DNA from: Deuterostichococcus epilithicus
Taxonomy: Eukaryota > Chlorophyta > Trebouxiophyceae > Prasiolales > Stichococcaceae
Assembly: GCA_033439295.1 (NCBI GenBank)
Contig: JAVTLE010000005.1
Location: forward strand, 558,001-622,000
Length of the DNA stretch: 64,000 nt
Direction of reading: 5' to 3'
Shown here: piece after piece, positions 48,601-60,514 of the stretch
Layout: each line of letters opens with the position of its first letter
How positions within the stretch are numbered: the first letter of the stretch is position 1
Notes under the pieces: model-generated
Told to the model about the DNA's origin: nothing
What the model saw: only the letters and a program-made list of their open reading frames with translations
The model's database searches: none
Translations under genes and position numbers: made by a program

Positions 48601-51600
48601 CATCCTGCCTGCCACTGAGGCAATGCTTGTCCGGTGTCCCACAGTACTTCGCATTCAACTCCGGCATCGGCCTCTACAACATTATAGTGCACGACATCAC
48701 CATCTTCCAGGTACCCTGTCAACATTTGCATCGGATCCGACGCTGCTGCAGCTGCTGCAGTGTCACCCAACTATTCGCCCCAACATCTAGGCCGCTTTCG
48801 CCTGTATGCTCGGCCAATCTTCGCTGAGAGATGAATTGTATTCGAATATCACAATGGACGTATGTTGCAGGCCTGATGGCACCACACAGTGGCCCTTGCT
48901 GATTGATTGATGCAAACCCGCTGTGCCTGCAGGCGCTTTCCCCGCATCATTGGTTCAAGTTTTTCCTCAGGTGCGACCCTTCCTCTCCCATCGGACCCAT
49001 CAGTTGCGCGCAGCGCCAACCTCCACTCATCCCGCTCTCTGCCAGTGTTCATGGGTTCCTGTCCCCTCTACGATCCATGAATGCTCTGAATGCCTGCTGG
49101 GCATTCGGCACAGGCCTTGCACCTTCATGCTGAGCATCTCGTTCAACTGGCAGGAATGGGCACACTGGGTGGCGGGTGCTGTCAGGAGTGCTGCTGTGCG
49201 TCACTGGCACAGAGGCCATGTTTGCCGACATTGGCCGTGAGTCCTGTGTTATCTGCGAGCCTTTTTGTCATTGTACGGGTGTTGACTCACCCTAATAGAC
49301 ACCAGTGTTGCGCCTGGTTGAAGAACCCTCTGCTGCATTACCAAGCAAATAGTTGCTGCTTCGTGCAGATTTCAACCGGCAGGCCATCCGCCTGGCCTTC
49401 ATCTGCGTGGTGTATCCCAGCCTGATACTTATGTGTAAGGCTTCTTTATTGCTGGTTGTGAGATGATTTAACAGCACAAGTTCACATGAGCAAGAGACGC
49501 GATGATTGCAGGACACCCTTGCCAATCAAGTGGCAGAGGCTCTAACCTGGTTCGTTTGCAGACCTGGGCCAGGCAGCGTACCTGACCAAGTTCCCAGAAC
49601 AGGTGAGCTGTTCATCAATTCGGACGCACTGATGAACTCTACTGTCGAAATACACAGTACATTATGCAGGAGTACGGTCGCAAGACTAAAACTCAGCTGA
49701 ACATCGCCCAATGCAGGTGTCCCTGGCCTACTTCGCCAGCCTCCCCGGTGGGAAGGGGGTTTTCTGGGGAAATTTCATAGTCATCACCGCAGCGTCCATA
49801 GTTGCCAGTCAGGTGGGGACATGAGCTGATATACTCAAAAAAAGACCATGAAAATGCATTTATATTAATGTATGACATTCAGTCGGCTCTGATCGGCGAA
49901 GCACCCCCTTTGCAGGCATTGATTAGCGCAAGCTTTGCGATCGTGAGTCAGGTGCGAAGCGCTGCCTCGAATGGCCAGTCACACCGCATCGCGAATTTTT
50001 TTGTGTTTATAACAGTAATAGGATATCTAAATAAACAATAATGAAATCTGATATCACATGCCACCGTATTCGTAGGCCATCACTCAGGGCTTTTTCCCCA
50101 AATTCCGCATCACGCACACGTCAAAGACACACACGGCAAGTAAAGGAACATTGGGTCATCTTGCATGATTGCGCAGCCCCCATTGATGCAATCACAGACC
50201 TGCGCCCCCCAGCAAGAGGCTCCTCGACTTCACATGAGCTTCTGCTTCACAGGGCCAGATTTACATTGCTGTGGTGAACTACACGTGAGCGTTAACGTCA
50301 CCCAGTGGCCCCCATGCGGCGATTCTGTGGCATCAGCCAGATGCCATGTGTCATGCAGCATGCTGTGCAATCTATCGATCTGGCTGGCTGTCTGTGATGT
50401 GCCAATGACTCTTGTGACACATGCAGCCTGATGACGCTGACAATTATCATCACAATCGCCTTCCGCACCTCGGCGCGGCTTTCAAATGCGTATGGTATGT
50501 GTCCTATGTAGTCGAAGTGACATCTACTGCGTTCTTCGCCGTTGGCTTGAGCAATCGTGCTTGCGCTACACCGTTCGGCTCATTCTGACGGCGGGCCGAT
50601 GACAGGCAGAGCTGATCGTGTGCTGCTCTGATGCAGGCCTGGCGGTGATTTGCGATATGACTTTGACGACGTCGTTCATGGCCCTGATAATCCTAACGGT
50701 GTGGCGCAAGCACCCGGCGGCGGCTGTCGCCTTCTTCGTCGTGTTCGCCACCATCGAATGCGCTTTCCTGTCTGCCAGCCTGCTCAAGGTGTGGAATCCC
50801 GCCTGCCTGACCATTTGCCGCACATCACGGGGCACCTGCACTTTTCAAACTGCCCATTCTGAATCTTCAAGTCGAATTCCATGTCACTGACCATTTGCAA
50901 ACCCAACTTTGTCAGCGTCAACACTGTTACCTCGTCTTGCGTTCTTTGATGCGATGTCGGACGGCCTAATCGTTGCCTCATCAATTCTCAGGTTCCCGTC
51001 GGCGCGTGGTTCTCTTTGATGATGGTGGGCCTTCAGACAACTATGTTATGCAGCGGGCTCGATGTGTTCACAGCTGCTTCAGAACCGACATCAGCATGTC
51101 ATTATCCTGATTAAGATGTGCAGTAACCCAATTTTGCCCTCCAATGCAGGCGGGCATTTATGGTGCGCCTTGTGTGTGTGGAACAACGTGTGCCACCTTC
51201 ATATCATTGTTGGATCTTGAGAGTGTTCCATTATGTTGTAATGCCCATGTAGCCCTCTACTTCTTTCGAGGCTGCTCAACACAAATCCTGTGCTTTGCAG
51301 CGTTTGTGATGCTCGTTTGGTTCTGGGGCAGCAGCAAGAAGGCCAGGTGGGTGCTTTGCTGGACTCGATAGCTCCTTTTCTGAAGGCTCCTGGCCACCCT
51401 TCTAACATGCGCAGGCGTGGGCACATCGTGCACCTGAACAGCAGCAGGTCGTCGCATCCTGAGAAGTGTCAAGCATCAAACCAGCAGCCGCACGCATTGC
51501 CAAATGCGGCCAACCCCTGTTCATGAACTGCGCGCAGCTTCTTCGCCAGCACGCAGCAGTCGTTGGGCCAGTTCTTGAGAGGCCGGGCGCGACCGCCGCC

Positions 51601-54600
51601 GCCCGGCGCCCCGCCCATGCCCGTGACAGCGCACGATGCCATCGCCGCCGTCGAGCCCGAGGAGTCGGTTGCGCTCCTGGCGCAGGTGCGCACTCTTTGA
51701 GCTTTTATGCTGAGCTTTGCCGCCATTTTCAACTCTCCGCAGTGTAAGCAGACAAACAGGCTGCGTCCTTGCCGTCTCTCCAGTCTTCCGCCTTCAGTCC
51801 TGCAGCTCATATCTGCACTCCTTCGAGCCCAGGTCTCTTGCCCGGGTGTTCGATATGCTGTCCTCGTCAGCACCCTGACAAATTGAGGAGCCAGGGCTCA
51901 ACACCGGAACTCTGGCAGACACTTTCAGGGTTTCCACCTGTGCCAACGTGCCGCGCCTGTGCACTGCAGCCCGAGGGGCCGGTGCAGCAGCTGCCAGGCA
52001 TCGGCCTGTTCTACTCCAGTTCGCTCCATGGCGTCCCGCACGTGCTCTCCGAAGTGGTGCGCAAGCGTTGCATTTATGCATGCGCCGTGGAGTGTGGGCG
52101 TGTTTGCAGCTCAGGGTAGCCTGCACTGCACAAGTTGTGTCGCCAGGGTGCTCAACACCACGTCTTTGTGATTGGATACGTCCTTGTGATTGGAGGTTGG
52201 TGGTGCTGCGGTCAGCTGATCTAGTCTCACAGACGCTGCCCCGCGCAAAGCCCCAACACTGAGGCTGACTGCTGCATCTGCTGCCTTCCAGGGCCGCATG
52301 TTCCCAAGCCTGCCGCAGGTCTGCATCTTCCTTACCAACCGCAACGTGCCGCTGCCGGAGGTCCTCGACCCGGTGCGCCATCTTTTAAGCAGAAGCGGTC
52401 GGTTCGGATCTGGCGGGTATCCAAATATGGTCCACTCGACATGTCTGACTCTCGCTCTGCTGACAGTGTAGTCCCACAGTCTGTATGGGAGCAGGAACGC
52501 GCCCCCCTGACTGCCGCGCGCCGCACGAACGCAGGAGCGGCTGCTTGTGCAGCAGCTGGGGGCGCCCGGCTTCTACCACGTCATCGCCCGCTACGGCTAC
52601 GCGCAGCAGATCAAGCAGGGCGAGGACTTCGTCCAGGTCCGTGTCTCCCCTGTGGCGCCTGAAGGCCCGTGCATACTTCGAGGGAACTGGTTCGACTGCT
52701 GCGGTGGCCCCCATGGCAAATGCCGCACGCTTGACGAGGGCTGCGGCCGTTGAACTGCGCTGCCCTGTCAGCTCTGCACCGTGCACAGCTGCAACCGCAC
52801 AGAACTCCGACGCACACTCAACCTCCCGTGACCCCCAGCGGCTGAAGACCGGTCGTGCCGTCTTCATGCAGGTGGTGGCGCGGCACATGCAGGCGCTACT
52901 GTACCGCGCGCTGTGCCACCGCCTGGTGCAGACGGGCGCACTGGCGCCCCTCGCCTCCCGCCGCAAGGTACGCACTCCCTGCCTGTCCTGACAAGTGCCA
53001 GCAGCAGTGCATTCGGATGCGCACAGCTGAGCACCTGAGCCCGTGGGTATACAGCTCTGTGCCAGGATGTGCGGGATGCCAGCATGCACATCACTTCCTT
53101 GTTAGCGGTTTCTGCCTGGCATTGCCATGGCCGGCATACATGCATACCGGCAATCAAAGAATTGAAAAAAACGCAGCTGTCGCGGGGCGTGGCACGCGTC
53201 GTCAACGCTGCCGTCGGCGACATTTACGGCCAGGGCCACCCCAGCCCGGAGCTCACCCAGGTGTGCCCCTCAGCTTCCGAGGATGTCGATGAGGCGTTTC
53301 TGCGGCTGCACATTTTAGACGAGGGCACATCAACCATAACCCGGGGCACAATGCGTGTCAGTCCAGTAGGGTCTGTGGCAATTTTTGGCAATTCCAGTAG
53401 GGTCTGTCTGCTGTCGTGACTGGTGCTTCAGTGGCTTCGTGTGAAGGTCGAGTTGCCCCTGCCTGCAGCGCACCGTGAGCAACGCGCACATCAGCCTGTC
53501 CACCCACGGCCTCTCGCACGAGCACACCAGGTGAGCGCCTCCAGTCGCCCCAAGTGCCCCCTGCATTCTTCGGCCTCCCATTTCAATGGTGCAGTTGACC
53601 GCCACTCTTTGCTGGGTCCAGCAGTCTTTGATGCAGGATACACTGAATGGCAGAATGCAATGAAGAACCGTCCATACATAGTGATGTGTAGCGTTTTCTA
53701 AGAGAAACCAGGAGAATCTGACCACGATCTGTGCAAACACAACTCCGCTGAACCCCGCTCGGTAAAACCCCTCTCCCCTGCAGGAACGCCGCGCGCCGCC
53801 GACCCACCATCCTCGACGAGGAGGGCAACCTCGCCTGGCCCGCCGCCGCGCCCGGCGGCAGCGCCGCCGACGCCGCCGCCGCCGGCGCCAGTGCCAGCGN
53901 GCTGGCNGCCGCCNTGGNGGCGGCTGCCGACGGCTCCGCCTCCGGCGGCCGGGCCAAGCGCGCCGTGCGGGAGGCGGCCGCGACGGCGGCGCCGGACGCC
54001 TTTGAGGCCGAGATGCAGGAGTGGGCCCAGGAGGTGTGCACCCTTTAACCTTTTCCCCTTGCACCCTGCTGCTGGGGTCTGGCTGCACGGTGTGCCATTG
54101 CTTGTGGTACCGGTGGGTGGACCACCCTGGCGGCACACCGCCTGCTTGTTCATCCCATGATGCATCCGAGCACCTGAGCAAGATGCCCCATCATCTGTCG
54201 GGCACAGACGCAGGCAGGGCCGTGCAGCCATGCCCCAACTTCCTAAACCCCGTTTGGCCGACCGTATAGAGGGAAAGCCCTTTTCGCCTTGAGCCTGAAC
54301 ATGTGAAATGCCGCCAATCGCAGATGCGGGCGGAGCTGGACGGTGCTGCGGCCAAGGGCTTGGAGGGCCGCGAGACGCTGGAGCCGCTGCAGCGCCTGGC
54401 GGCGGAGCTGGCGCTTGTCGCGGGTGCCGCGCGCGCCGGTGTCCTGGGATACGTCCTCGGCCGCAGCCACGCCATGTGAGCGATCACTTACTTGTTCATC
54501 TCGTACATCCGCCCGCTGAACTGATCAGTCCGACTTGTTTGTCTGAACGACAGTCCGATCAGTTCAATTCATAGCGTCAGACTACATCATGGATTGTATT

Positions 54601-55191
54601 GTATAAAGTAAAAACCTGGGCTGCGGCCTCGCTTGCAATACCTGCATGTGGGGTTCAGAGCTCCCAGACTGTGGAGGCCTTGGTAGCACAAGTGATCTGA
54701 GGTTGCTGCTGACGTTACATGAGCCGCGCGCCCGCCCCGCCGCAGGCTGGACAGGAACCCAGGCTGCCTGGCGCTGCCGCGGCGCTTCACCCTGGAGCTG
54801 CCCTTCCACTTCCTGTCAAAAAACACAGAGCAGGCGCGCAGCCTGCGATCTGTGTTGGTGCACTGCGCCAGAATGTGCATCAATGGTCCCTCTCGCCTGC
54901 TCCATACAGCATCTTGTGTGCTGACTGGTCCTTGACTCCAAAATTCGAGTCGGGACACTGAACATGAAGGATGTGTGCGTCCGTCGCCTTGCGCACTTGC
55001 CATCCTCTTCTGGGCCTGTCGACGATCAGCATGCAAGCTGTGCATAGCGCACACCTCGTCCGGCACACTTGCTGCCTACCCTGGCTGTACCTGCTATATA
55101 TCACTGCTTTCGTCGGCTGCAGGACATGCACGTGGCGTACGGCATCCCCACGGACAAGCTCTTGGAGGTGGGCCTTGCCTGGAAGCTGTGA
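45630..55191 (+). CDS. KUP/HAK/KT-family potassium transporter
   Basis: 36 exons in the model, from 45630-45722, 45885-45959, 46168-46210, 46351-46397, 46565-46613, 46795-46884 and 47105-47253 through 54746-54851 and 55123-55191 (TGA). Phases agree at nearly all junctions; the end of the exon at 50992 and the donor near 52056 are unsure. Family marks in order: [162 protein letters not shown]. The C-terminus ends [15 protein letters not shown], like plant HAKs. The family couples K+ uptake to H+. The C-terminal cytosolic part has a low-complexity Ala insert (exon 53784-54033) with ambiguous bases at 53900-53917. One intron has a GC donor (after 50135). Confidence 0.93.
47258..47302. repeat. 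ACTCATCATC-type simple repeat
   Basis: GACTCATCATC, ACTCATCATC, ACTCACGAG and GACTCATCATG follow one another just after a KUP exon donor. Confidence 0.8.
47825..48487 (+). repeat. Paralogous introns of the KUP gene
   Basis: Introns 47825-48006 and 48343-48487 align over their whole length: GTGCGCC donor, CCGACCCATC, CCTGATGCATGCTGG, GTCGACGCTTTGC, TGTGCCGCCT, TCGCCTGAGCCT, and a CATCGCAG or CATTGCAG acceptor. The exons between are unrelated. Confidence 0.88.
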
Positions 55192-56210
55192 TGGCGGCAG
55201 CAGCGTCCCCCTTGAGAAAGACTGGAACGAGAATTTTGCACCGAAGCTGCAATGATGGCGGTGGCGACCTATTCTAGAATGGCGGCCCTATCGGTCACGG
55301 GCCGATAGGAAGCCGAGGGCCGAAGGTTCACTAGCAGGCGCAGGCCGCAGTATCAAAGCTCAGGTAGTGCCGGCTGGGCACAGCATCGACATGTTATCCT
55401 CAGTAGGCAGTCACAGCAGTCGCAGTCTGGAGTTGTGGGCGGCGTATCAGATGACACTCGGGTCCTATTGCACCAGTCAGCTCTGATAGGTATATGAGGG
55501 CATGCAGTGCTTTCTACAAGGCCGTTCTTCTCTGCTATTGACATTGAATTGTAATATATGGTTGGAACAGCAGCTGCAACACAGATAGGTAAGTGCATCC
55601 ATCATCACGATGAGCACCATCACAGCCGAACAACCCACTGGCACGTCCGATGCGCCACTCACTATCTGATCGTTCACTGGCCACCCTTGCAGTCCGCTTG
55701 CAGCCAGCCGCCGGGCCAGCCTGGTATGGACGTCCCGCTGCCGCCTGCGCCGCTTGGCAAGGCGCCGACGGCAGCAAATCCGGCGGTCTGCGACAGCGGC
55801 GGCAGCGTCGAGGGGCGCTCGGACACAATGCCAGCAGGCCATGTGCCCTGCGACACATTGCAAGCATTGCCTCGCCAGCCGAAAAACTTGCGCCCACAGG
55901 CTTAGAGGTGCAGATTTCTTCTTGTGCAGATGGTGGTAGGTGATGGCAGGCTAAAACTCGTGCATGAGTGCATCTTGATCTCTGTCTGGAACAGGATTCG
56001 CCAGAGTCCACATATATCAGCCGTCATACTGGCCTTTATGCTGGTGTCTGCACCTCACGGAAGCTGACACTCTTGGCTGGCGCGGCGGTCTCCACCCTTC
56101 GCGCAGGGGTGGGATCATAAGCGCTGGCAATAGCCGCCATCTGCACAGCGTCCGACCGCAGCGCCGTCTTTGGCAGCAGGCTGGCCTGCTGGCCGGCCTA
56201 TGCATCGTTG
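55192..56210. other. KUP 3'UTR and convergent region toward the MIP gene
   Basis: A perfect 8-base hairpin (CCTATCGG, loop of 7, CCGATAGG) lies at 55287-55309. TGTAA at 55550-55554 is a candidate KUP poly(A) signal. A minus-strand reading at 55856-55675 is open and glycine/proline-rich; it could be an alternative last exon of the MIP gene but has no family motif. Confidence 0.45.
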
Positions 56211-57748
56211 TCACAAACTTGCGCAGTGAGAGGTTGAGCTTTGCCGGTATGGTTCGCGTGACAGCTGCAGGGTCAGCTCTCCACCGTGTATGTCCTGCTG
56301 GTCTTTGTGAGGCTCATGGCTCACAGTCACCTCAGCGTCTGGCGCTGGCGGGCTGGCTATCCAAGGACCAAAGCCGTAAAGCGGCATCGTCAGGGCGGCC
56401 GCGGCCGCAGCGCCCAGCAGCTGCGCGAAGATGTAGACTGGCACTGTGCTCCAGTAGCAGTGGAACACCAGTGATGGGCCAAAGACACGTGCAGGGTTCA
56501 GCGCCGCTCCAGAGTAGGGACCACCTGCATGGCAGCAGGGCAGGTGGCGCCATCAGAACGAGCACATCGCCAAGGGCTCGTATGCCTGCCCCAGAGGCGT
56601 CAAGAGCAGGTCGTATATGAATCGAGGGTCTGCCATCCACCTGAACCATTCAAACCGGGATGTTGTGCGTTGTCAGGCAGCAAGGAGGCCACCGGCCGCT
56701 GAGCCATGCATGATGATGTCATCATCGTGTAATGTCCTGAGTGGTGTGCACCCACAAAGGCGCTGGCGAACAGCGTGAAGCCAATGGCCAGCGGCGCGCA
56801 CGCTCCGTGGCCCGGCTTGGCCACTGCCGTCGCGTAGACCACGGAGACCAGCGTAAAAGTCATGATCATCTGCAGCAGCAGCAGCTCTCGGACATTATTG
56901 TGGTTGGGCAAGGAAGGAGACTATCTACCGCGCAGTTGCGAACGCATGCGCATGCCAAGCTGCAAGGTGCAAGCATCGCAAGGGGCACTCGAGGTCCCCA
57001 CCTCCCAGCCGAAGAGCTGGCTGTTCGTGACCGCCGGCTCGTGCGTCGGCGTAAAGCAGCCCGGCCCGCCGTCGCCGTGGCCGAAGCGCACCCCCGGCAT
57101 GATCATCGCCTGCACCAGCACACGAACACGATTACGTGCTGGCCGCAACAAGATCAGCAAGTCCCTGTGCCTTGAAGCACCATGGCCGGGTTTTGTGTTG
57201 TGGTGCTCTCTGAGAGGTACTATATGGAGCATTTGACGGTCACCTGCACGAGGGCGCCCCAGATGCCGCCAAGCAGCTGTGCGATGACATACAGGCCGCC
57301 TCGCTGCCAGGATCTATGGCCCGTGAGGCACTGGGCGAGCGTCACCGCTGGGTTCAGGTGCCCCCCGGACACATTTGCGGTTGCATAAACCAGCACCACT
57401 AGGGTGATGCCGTTCCCGAAGGCGGCGACTGCACACGGCAGCAGAAGAAGACGGTCAGTGAAATCTTGTGGACGCTCCTGTGTGACTGCTGCGTCGCTGC
57501 CACTGCCAGTCAGCGTGATCGTTGTTGATCCGAAGAATTGCGGCCCTTTGGCACGCTCTTAGACGTCCCTCAAATGAGCGTTGCTTGTCCGTGCCAGCAC
57601 CTGAGTCTGGGCTGTTGCCGCCATAGATCTGGAAGATGGCCATTCCGATGAACTCAGCCAGCAGTGCCGCCTGCAGCTTGCGGCTCCACTGCCAGGGCCG
57701 TGCAAGAGCCGTAAGGCCTCCCGACTCGATGGCCTCCCCAGCATCCTC
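56211..57748 (-). CDS. Aquaporin-type MIP channel (first exon not placed)
   Basis: Exons 57748-57601, 57428-57244, 57109-57002, 56869-56752 and 56524-56211 (TGA) join in phase. The protein shows helix 1 (LQAALLAEFIGMAIFQIYGG), the first half-helix SGGHLNPAVT, helix 3 (GGLYVIAQLLGGIWGALVQ), the loop NSQLFGWE, helix 4 (MIMTFTLVSVVYATAVAK), the second half-helix GAALNPARVFG with the selectivity-filter arginine, and helix 6 (VPVYIFAQLLGAAAAAALTM). Both NPA motifs are intact, so it should conduct water or small neutral solutes. An in-frame stop lies just upstream of 57748, so a first coding exon with the ATG must lie further right. The hydrophilic tail after helix 6 is about 45 residues; its end is less certain. 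Confidence 0.88.
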
Positions 57749-58609
57749 CTAACCATACCGGCAAAGGCAGTGGCGCGCGGAGGTGCGTGACACCATGGAT
57801 CTGGCAAATTGCTATCCTTTCTTCCCGGGCACGTCGCTTGATCGTAAAACCCCTACCATATAAACCATACAAGATGACATTGCTCTTGCACGAACACGTA
57901 TTGCGTTCCCTGCACCTTTCTGTAATGGATGGGGAAGGCGCAAGCGTCCTTAATCTCATTTCGCCAGTGCGAAGGGCGTAGCGCCATGGTGATCTGCAGG
58001 TGACTGATACTTGAGATGTTCTCCGAAGCTTTGATTTATGATATGCTACCTTGATACAAAAATCCAGCTCGCCAATATTTGAAAGGTCTTCACTCCGAGC
58101 ACCGAACTTGCGGCGACCCCGCAAGGAGGCTGAGATATCTATGGGTCGATTTCAAGACTCATCAGAGCTCAACCTCAGTTTTTGTGTGACGCAGCAAGGT
58201 TTGACCAGCCATTTCGAGGTAGGCACGTGCTCGACGACCCCTTGGAGATCTCCGTCACCAACACGGCTGTCAATTGACTGGCCTGAATGTATGCTGCACA
58301 CAACACTTCCATGCAACATTCATCCACTGAAGCTTTCAGTACCGTCAGCCGAGCTTTGTGACGTCACGCCAGCATTTCTTCAATATAGATATCATCCGTT
58401 CAGCTGACACGAAATCTTTCTGCCACAGCCTCACCCATCGCATTGGGCACAACCACCTCCTTGAAAGTCTCAAGATGATTTGCAGCTGGCGCCCCGGTCT
58501 AGGCGTGCCAAGGCACACAGCTGCATCCGGCAGCGGCGCGCAGACTGTCTCGCTACTGCCATGCAGGACAGCACAGCATGCAGCTGCACAACCCGATGTG
58601 CAGCTGAAC
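57749..58609. other. Upstream of MIP exon and of the plus-strand gene at 58610
   Basis: It should contain the first MIP exon and promoter on the minus strand and the promoter of the plus-strand gene. Open readings exist, for example minus ATG near 57976 and plus ATG at 58474, but none is decisive. Confidence 0.35.
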
Positions 58610-60018
58610 ATGCCAGGAGGGCACCGAGGCGCCGCAGCGCGGCGACTGGGCCGCCTTGCGGCAGCTGCATCGCTGTCAGACGCAGTGGGCGAGGGCTCAG
58701 TGGCGGCCGCGTCAGCGGATGCGCAGGACAGCCAGAAGACAGCCAGGGCGGCGCAGGCGCTGGTGGCGGAGGCTGAAAAGGCGAACAGAGCGGATGCCTC
58801 GCACGACACCCAACAGGGCCTGGTGCGTCCCAGCTGGCTGCGGCCAGCCAACTTGCCGAGGCTGACCTCAGCCAACATCAAAGCCGTGCCGGCTGTCCAC
58901 AGACATGACTCACGGCAGGTGGACGGGCAGCACCGGTGCGGCAGATCGCTCGGCTGGAAGTACCCTCTTTAGCTATCTTGGATTGGCGCACCTGAACGTT
59001 GGGCATGCTGACGGAATGCGAATCCCGTGTTGATCCACGCATACAGGTGTTGCTCGGCGCCGCCGCCATCGTCTGGGCAGCGGCGCGGCGGGAGATGCTG
59101 CTGGCCGCTCTTTCCCGTGTGCCGCTGCCGGACCTCGTCGCCGGGCTGCTCGCCTTTGCCGCACTGCTGCGGTGAGTAATTGCTCCAACCGGGTGCCACG
59201 AAGACGGGCGTCTGGATGGGGCGCGGTGCTGCTGCGGTGATGCCTTCGACTGATTCAGCATTGCAAAGCCGTGGAGCATTCGTGTGACTCCTGTCCCCGC
59301 AGATCGATCGTACTGGCCTCCGCACTGGCGGCCCCGGCCTGCATGGCAGCGTCACCCAGGGCGCTTGCCGCTACTGCCGCCGCCGCAGCAGCTGCACTGG
59401 GCGGAGAAAACAGCTCCTGCTGCTGCTCGCTGACCTCGACGCGTCCCCTCGGTGCACCGCAGGATGATGCCGGTGCGTGCGCGTACCGGGGCGGCCCACC
59501 TGGCAGCGATCCTCCAGTCAGTCTTCCTGCTCGGGTGCGTACAGCCTCCGTCAATTGCCCTGTCAGCGGCGCACCTGGCGGCAGTTGCCATGACCGCCAG
59601 ATCGTCGATCGCCGGCAGCCGCTGACGTTTGGCATGTCTGCCTGCAGGTCCATTGCTTCCGACATTGCGGAAGTCAAGGCCGACATCAAGCAGGTACAAT
59701 GGCCTGCCTGTGCAGTGGAGTGCTCGAATTGCTGGGCAGGCACTGCCACAGAATGTGTGTCTGATGCAGCGTGAGAATGACGCCCATCGCAGGCTGACTG
59801 GCATCCCAGGTGCTAGACAAGGCACACAAAAACGAGCTGGTAAGTGTAGAGCTGATGCACTAATGCGTATGCGTCTTTGCGTGCAGCTGCGCAACGCGAT
59901 GCAGGGCCTGAGCGCGCGCGCGGCCTGGGTGCCGCCGCGGCACAGCTCCGAGAAGGAAAAGGAGCGGCAGCAGAGGAAGCGGGTTGTCGGGGCAGCCAGC
60001 GTCATTCACAAGGCATGA
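58610..60018 (+). CDS. Unrecognised protein with two hydrophobic segments and C-terminal coiled coil
   Basis: Exons 58610-58918, 59047-59171, 59463-59534, 59648-59693, 59810-59839 and 59887-60018 (TGA) fit in phase throughout. The N-terminus (MPGGHRGAAARRLGRLAAAA) is basic and alanine-rich, like an organelle-targeting peptide. A helix follows (SQKTARAAQALVAEAEKANR). Hydrophobic stretches are VLLGAAAIVWAARREMLLAAL, LVAGLLAFAALLR and LAAILQSVFLLGSIAS. The tail is a coiled coil ending in a basic run (EKEKERQQRKRVVG). The start could be further upstream, as the frame is open to 58358. I cannot name a family; a small organelle membrane protein is a guess. Confidence 0.6.
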
Positions 60019-60514
60019 CGTGGAGGGATAGGACTCCTGGGGGACTCGCGACCGTCTCCGGTCGACAACCGTGCGTAACTCAGTCGGTGTTTTGCTCTGC
60101 CTGTCGCCTTTGCATCCTGCTGACCGCCCAACATGTTGGGGCGGGGGCGATCAGCAGGGAGTAACAAAGTCAAGGTTGGACATCACGCCTTCTTGATCAT
60201 GCGGCAAGGTGGAGCTGGACCATACAAGAGCGGGAACTGCATCGGTTTAGGGTTTCCGCCGCTTCGTCACCTGGACTGCTGACCTGTTCCGAATTTCACG
60301 CGCGATCCGCTCTGGAATCAGGGTTTAGAGGAAGCCCCATCGGTGCTTTCGCCTTCATTCAGTCCCGCGTTGTTGTGCTGCTCGCTGCTTGAGCCCGCTG
60401 CCCAAGTGGAACAGAGGCCGTGATCAATCAGTTTGCGACCGCGGCGTCGAGACTCAAGCCAGCAGGACAGCGAGCGCTCTTTGCCGTCCCACGGCCAAGC
60501 AAGCTACCGCGAGA
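60019..60514. other. Short intergenic region between two plus-strand genes
   Basis: It contains GGTTTAGGGTTTCC at 60243-60256 and AGGGTTTAGAGG near 60321, both telomere-like. No exon or TGTAA signal was identified. Confidence 0.4.

Noticed and set aside
52968-53176. Extra KUP coding before 53177
   Set aside because: The run of A and the AG at 53176 give a clean phase-0 acceptor; upstream sequence has no supported reading.
55675-55856. Independent small minus-strand gene
   Set aside because: Open but without motif; start, upstream exon and splice partners are all uncertain, so it is only noted in the intergenic entry.
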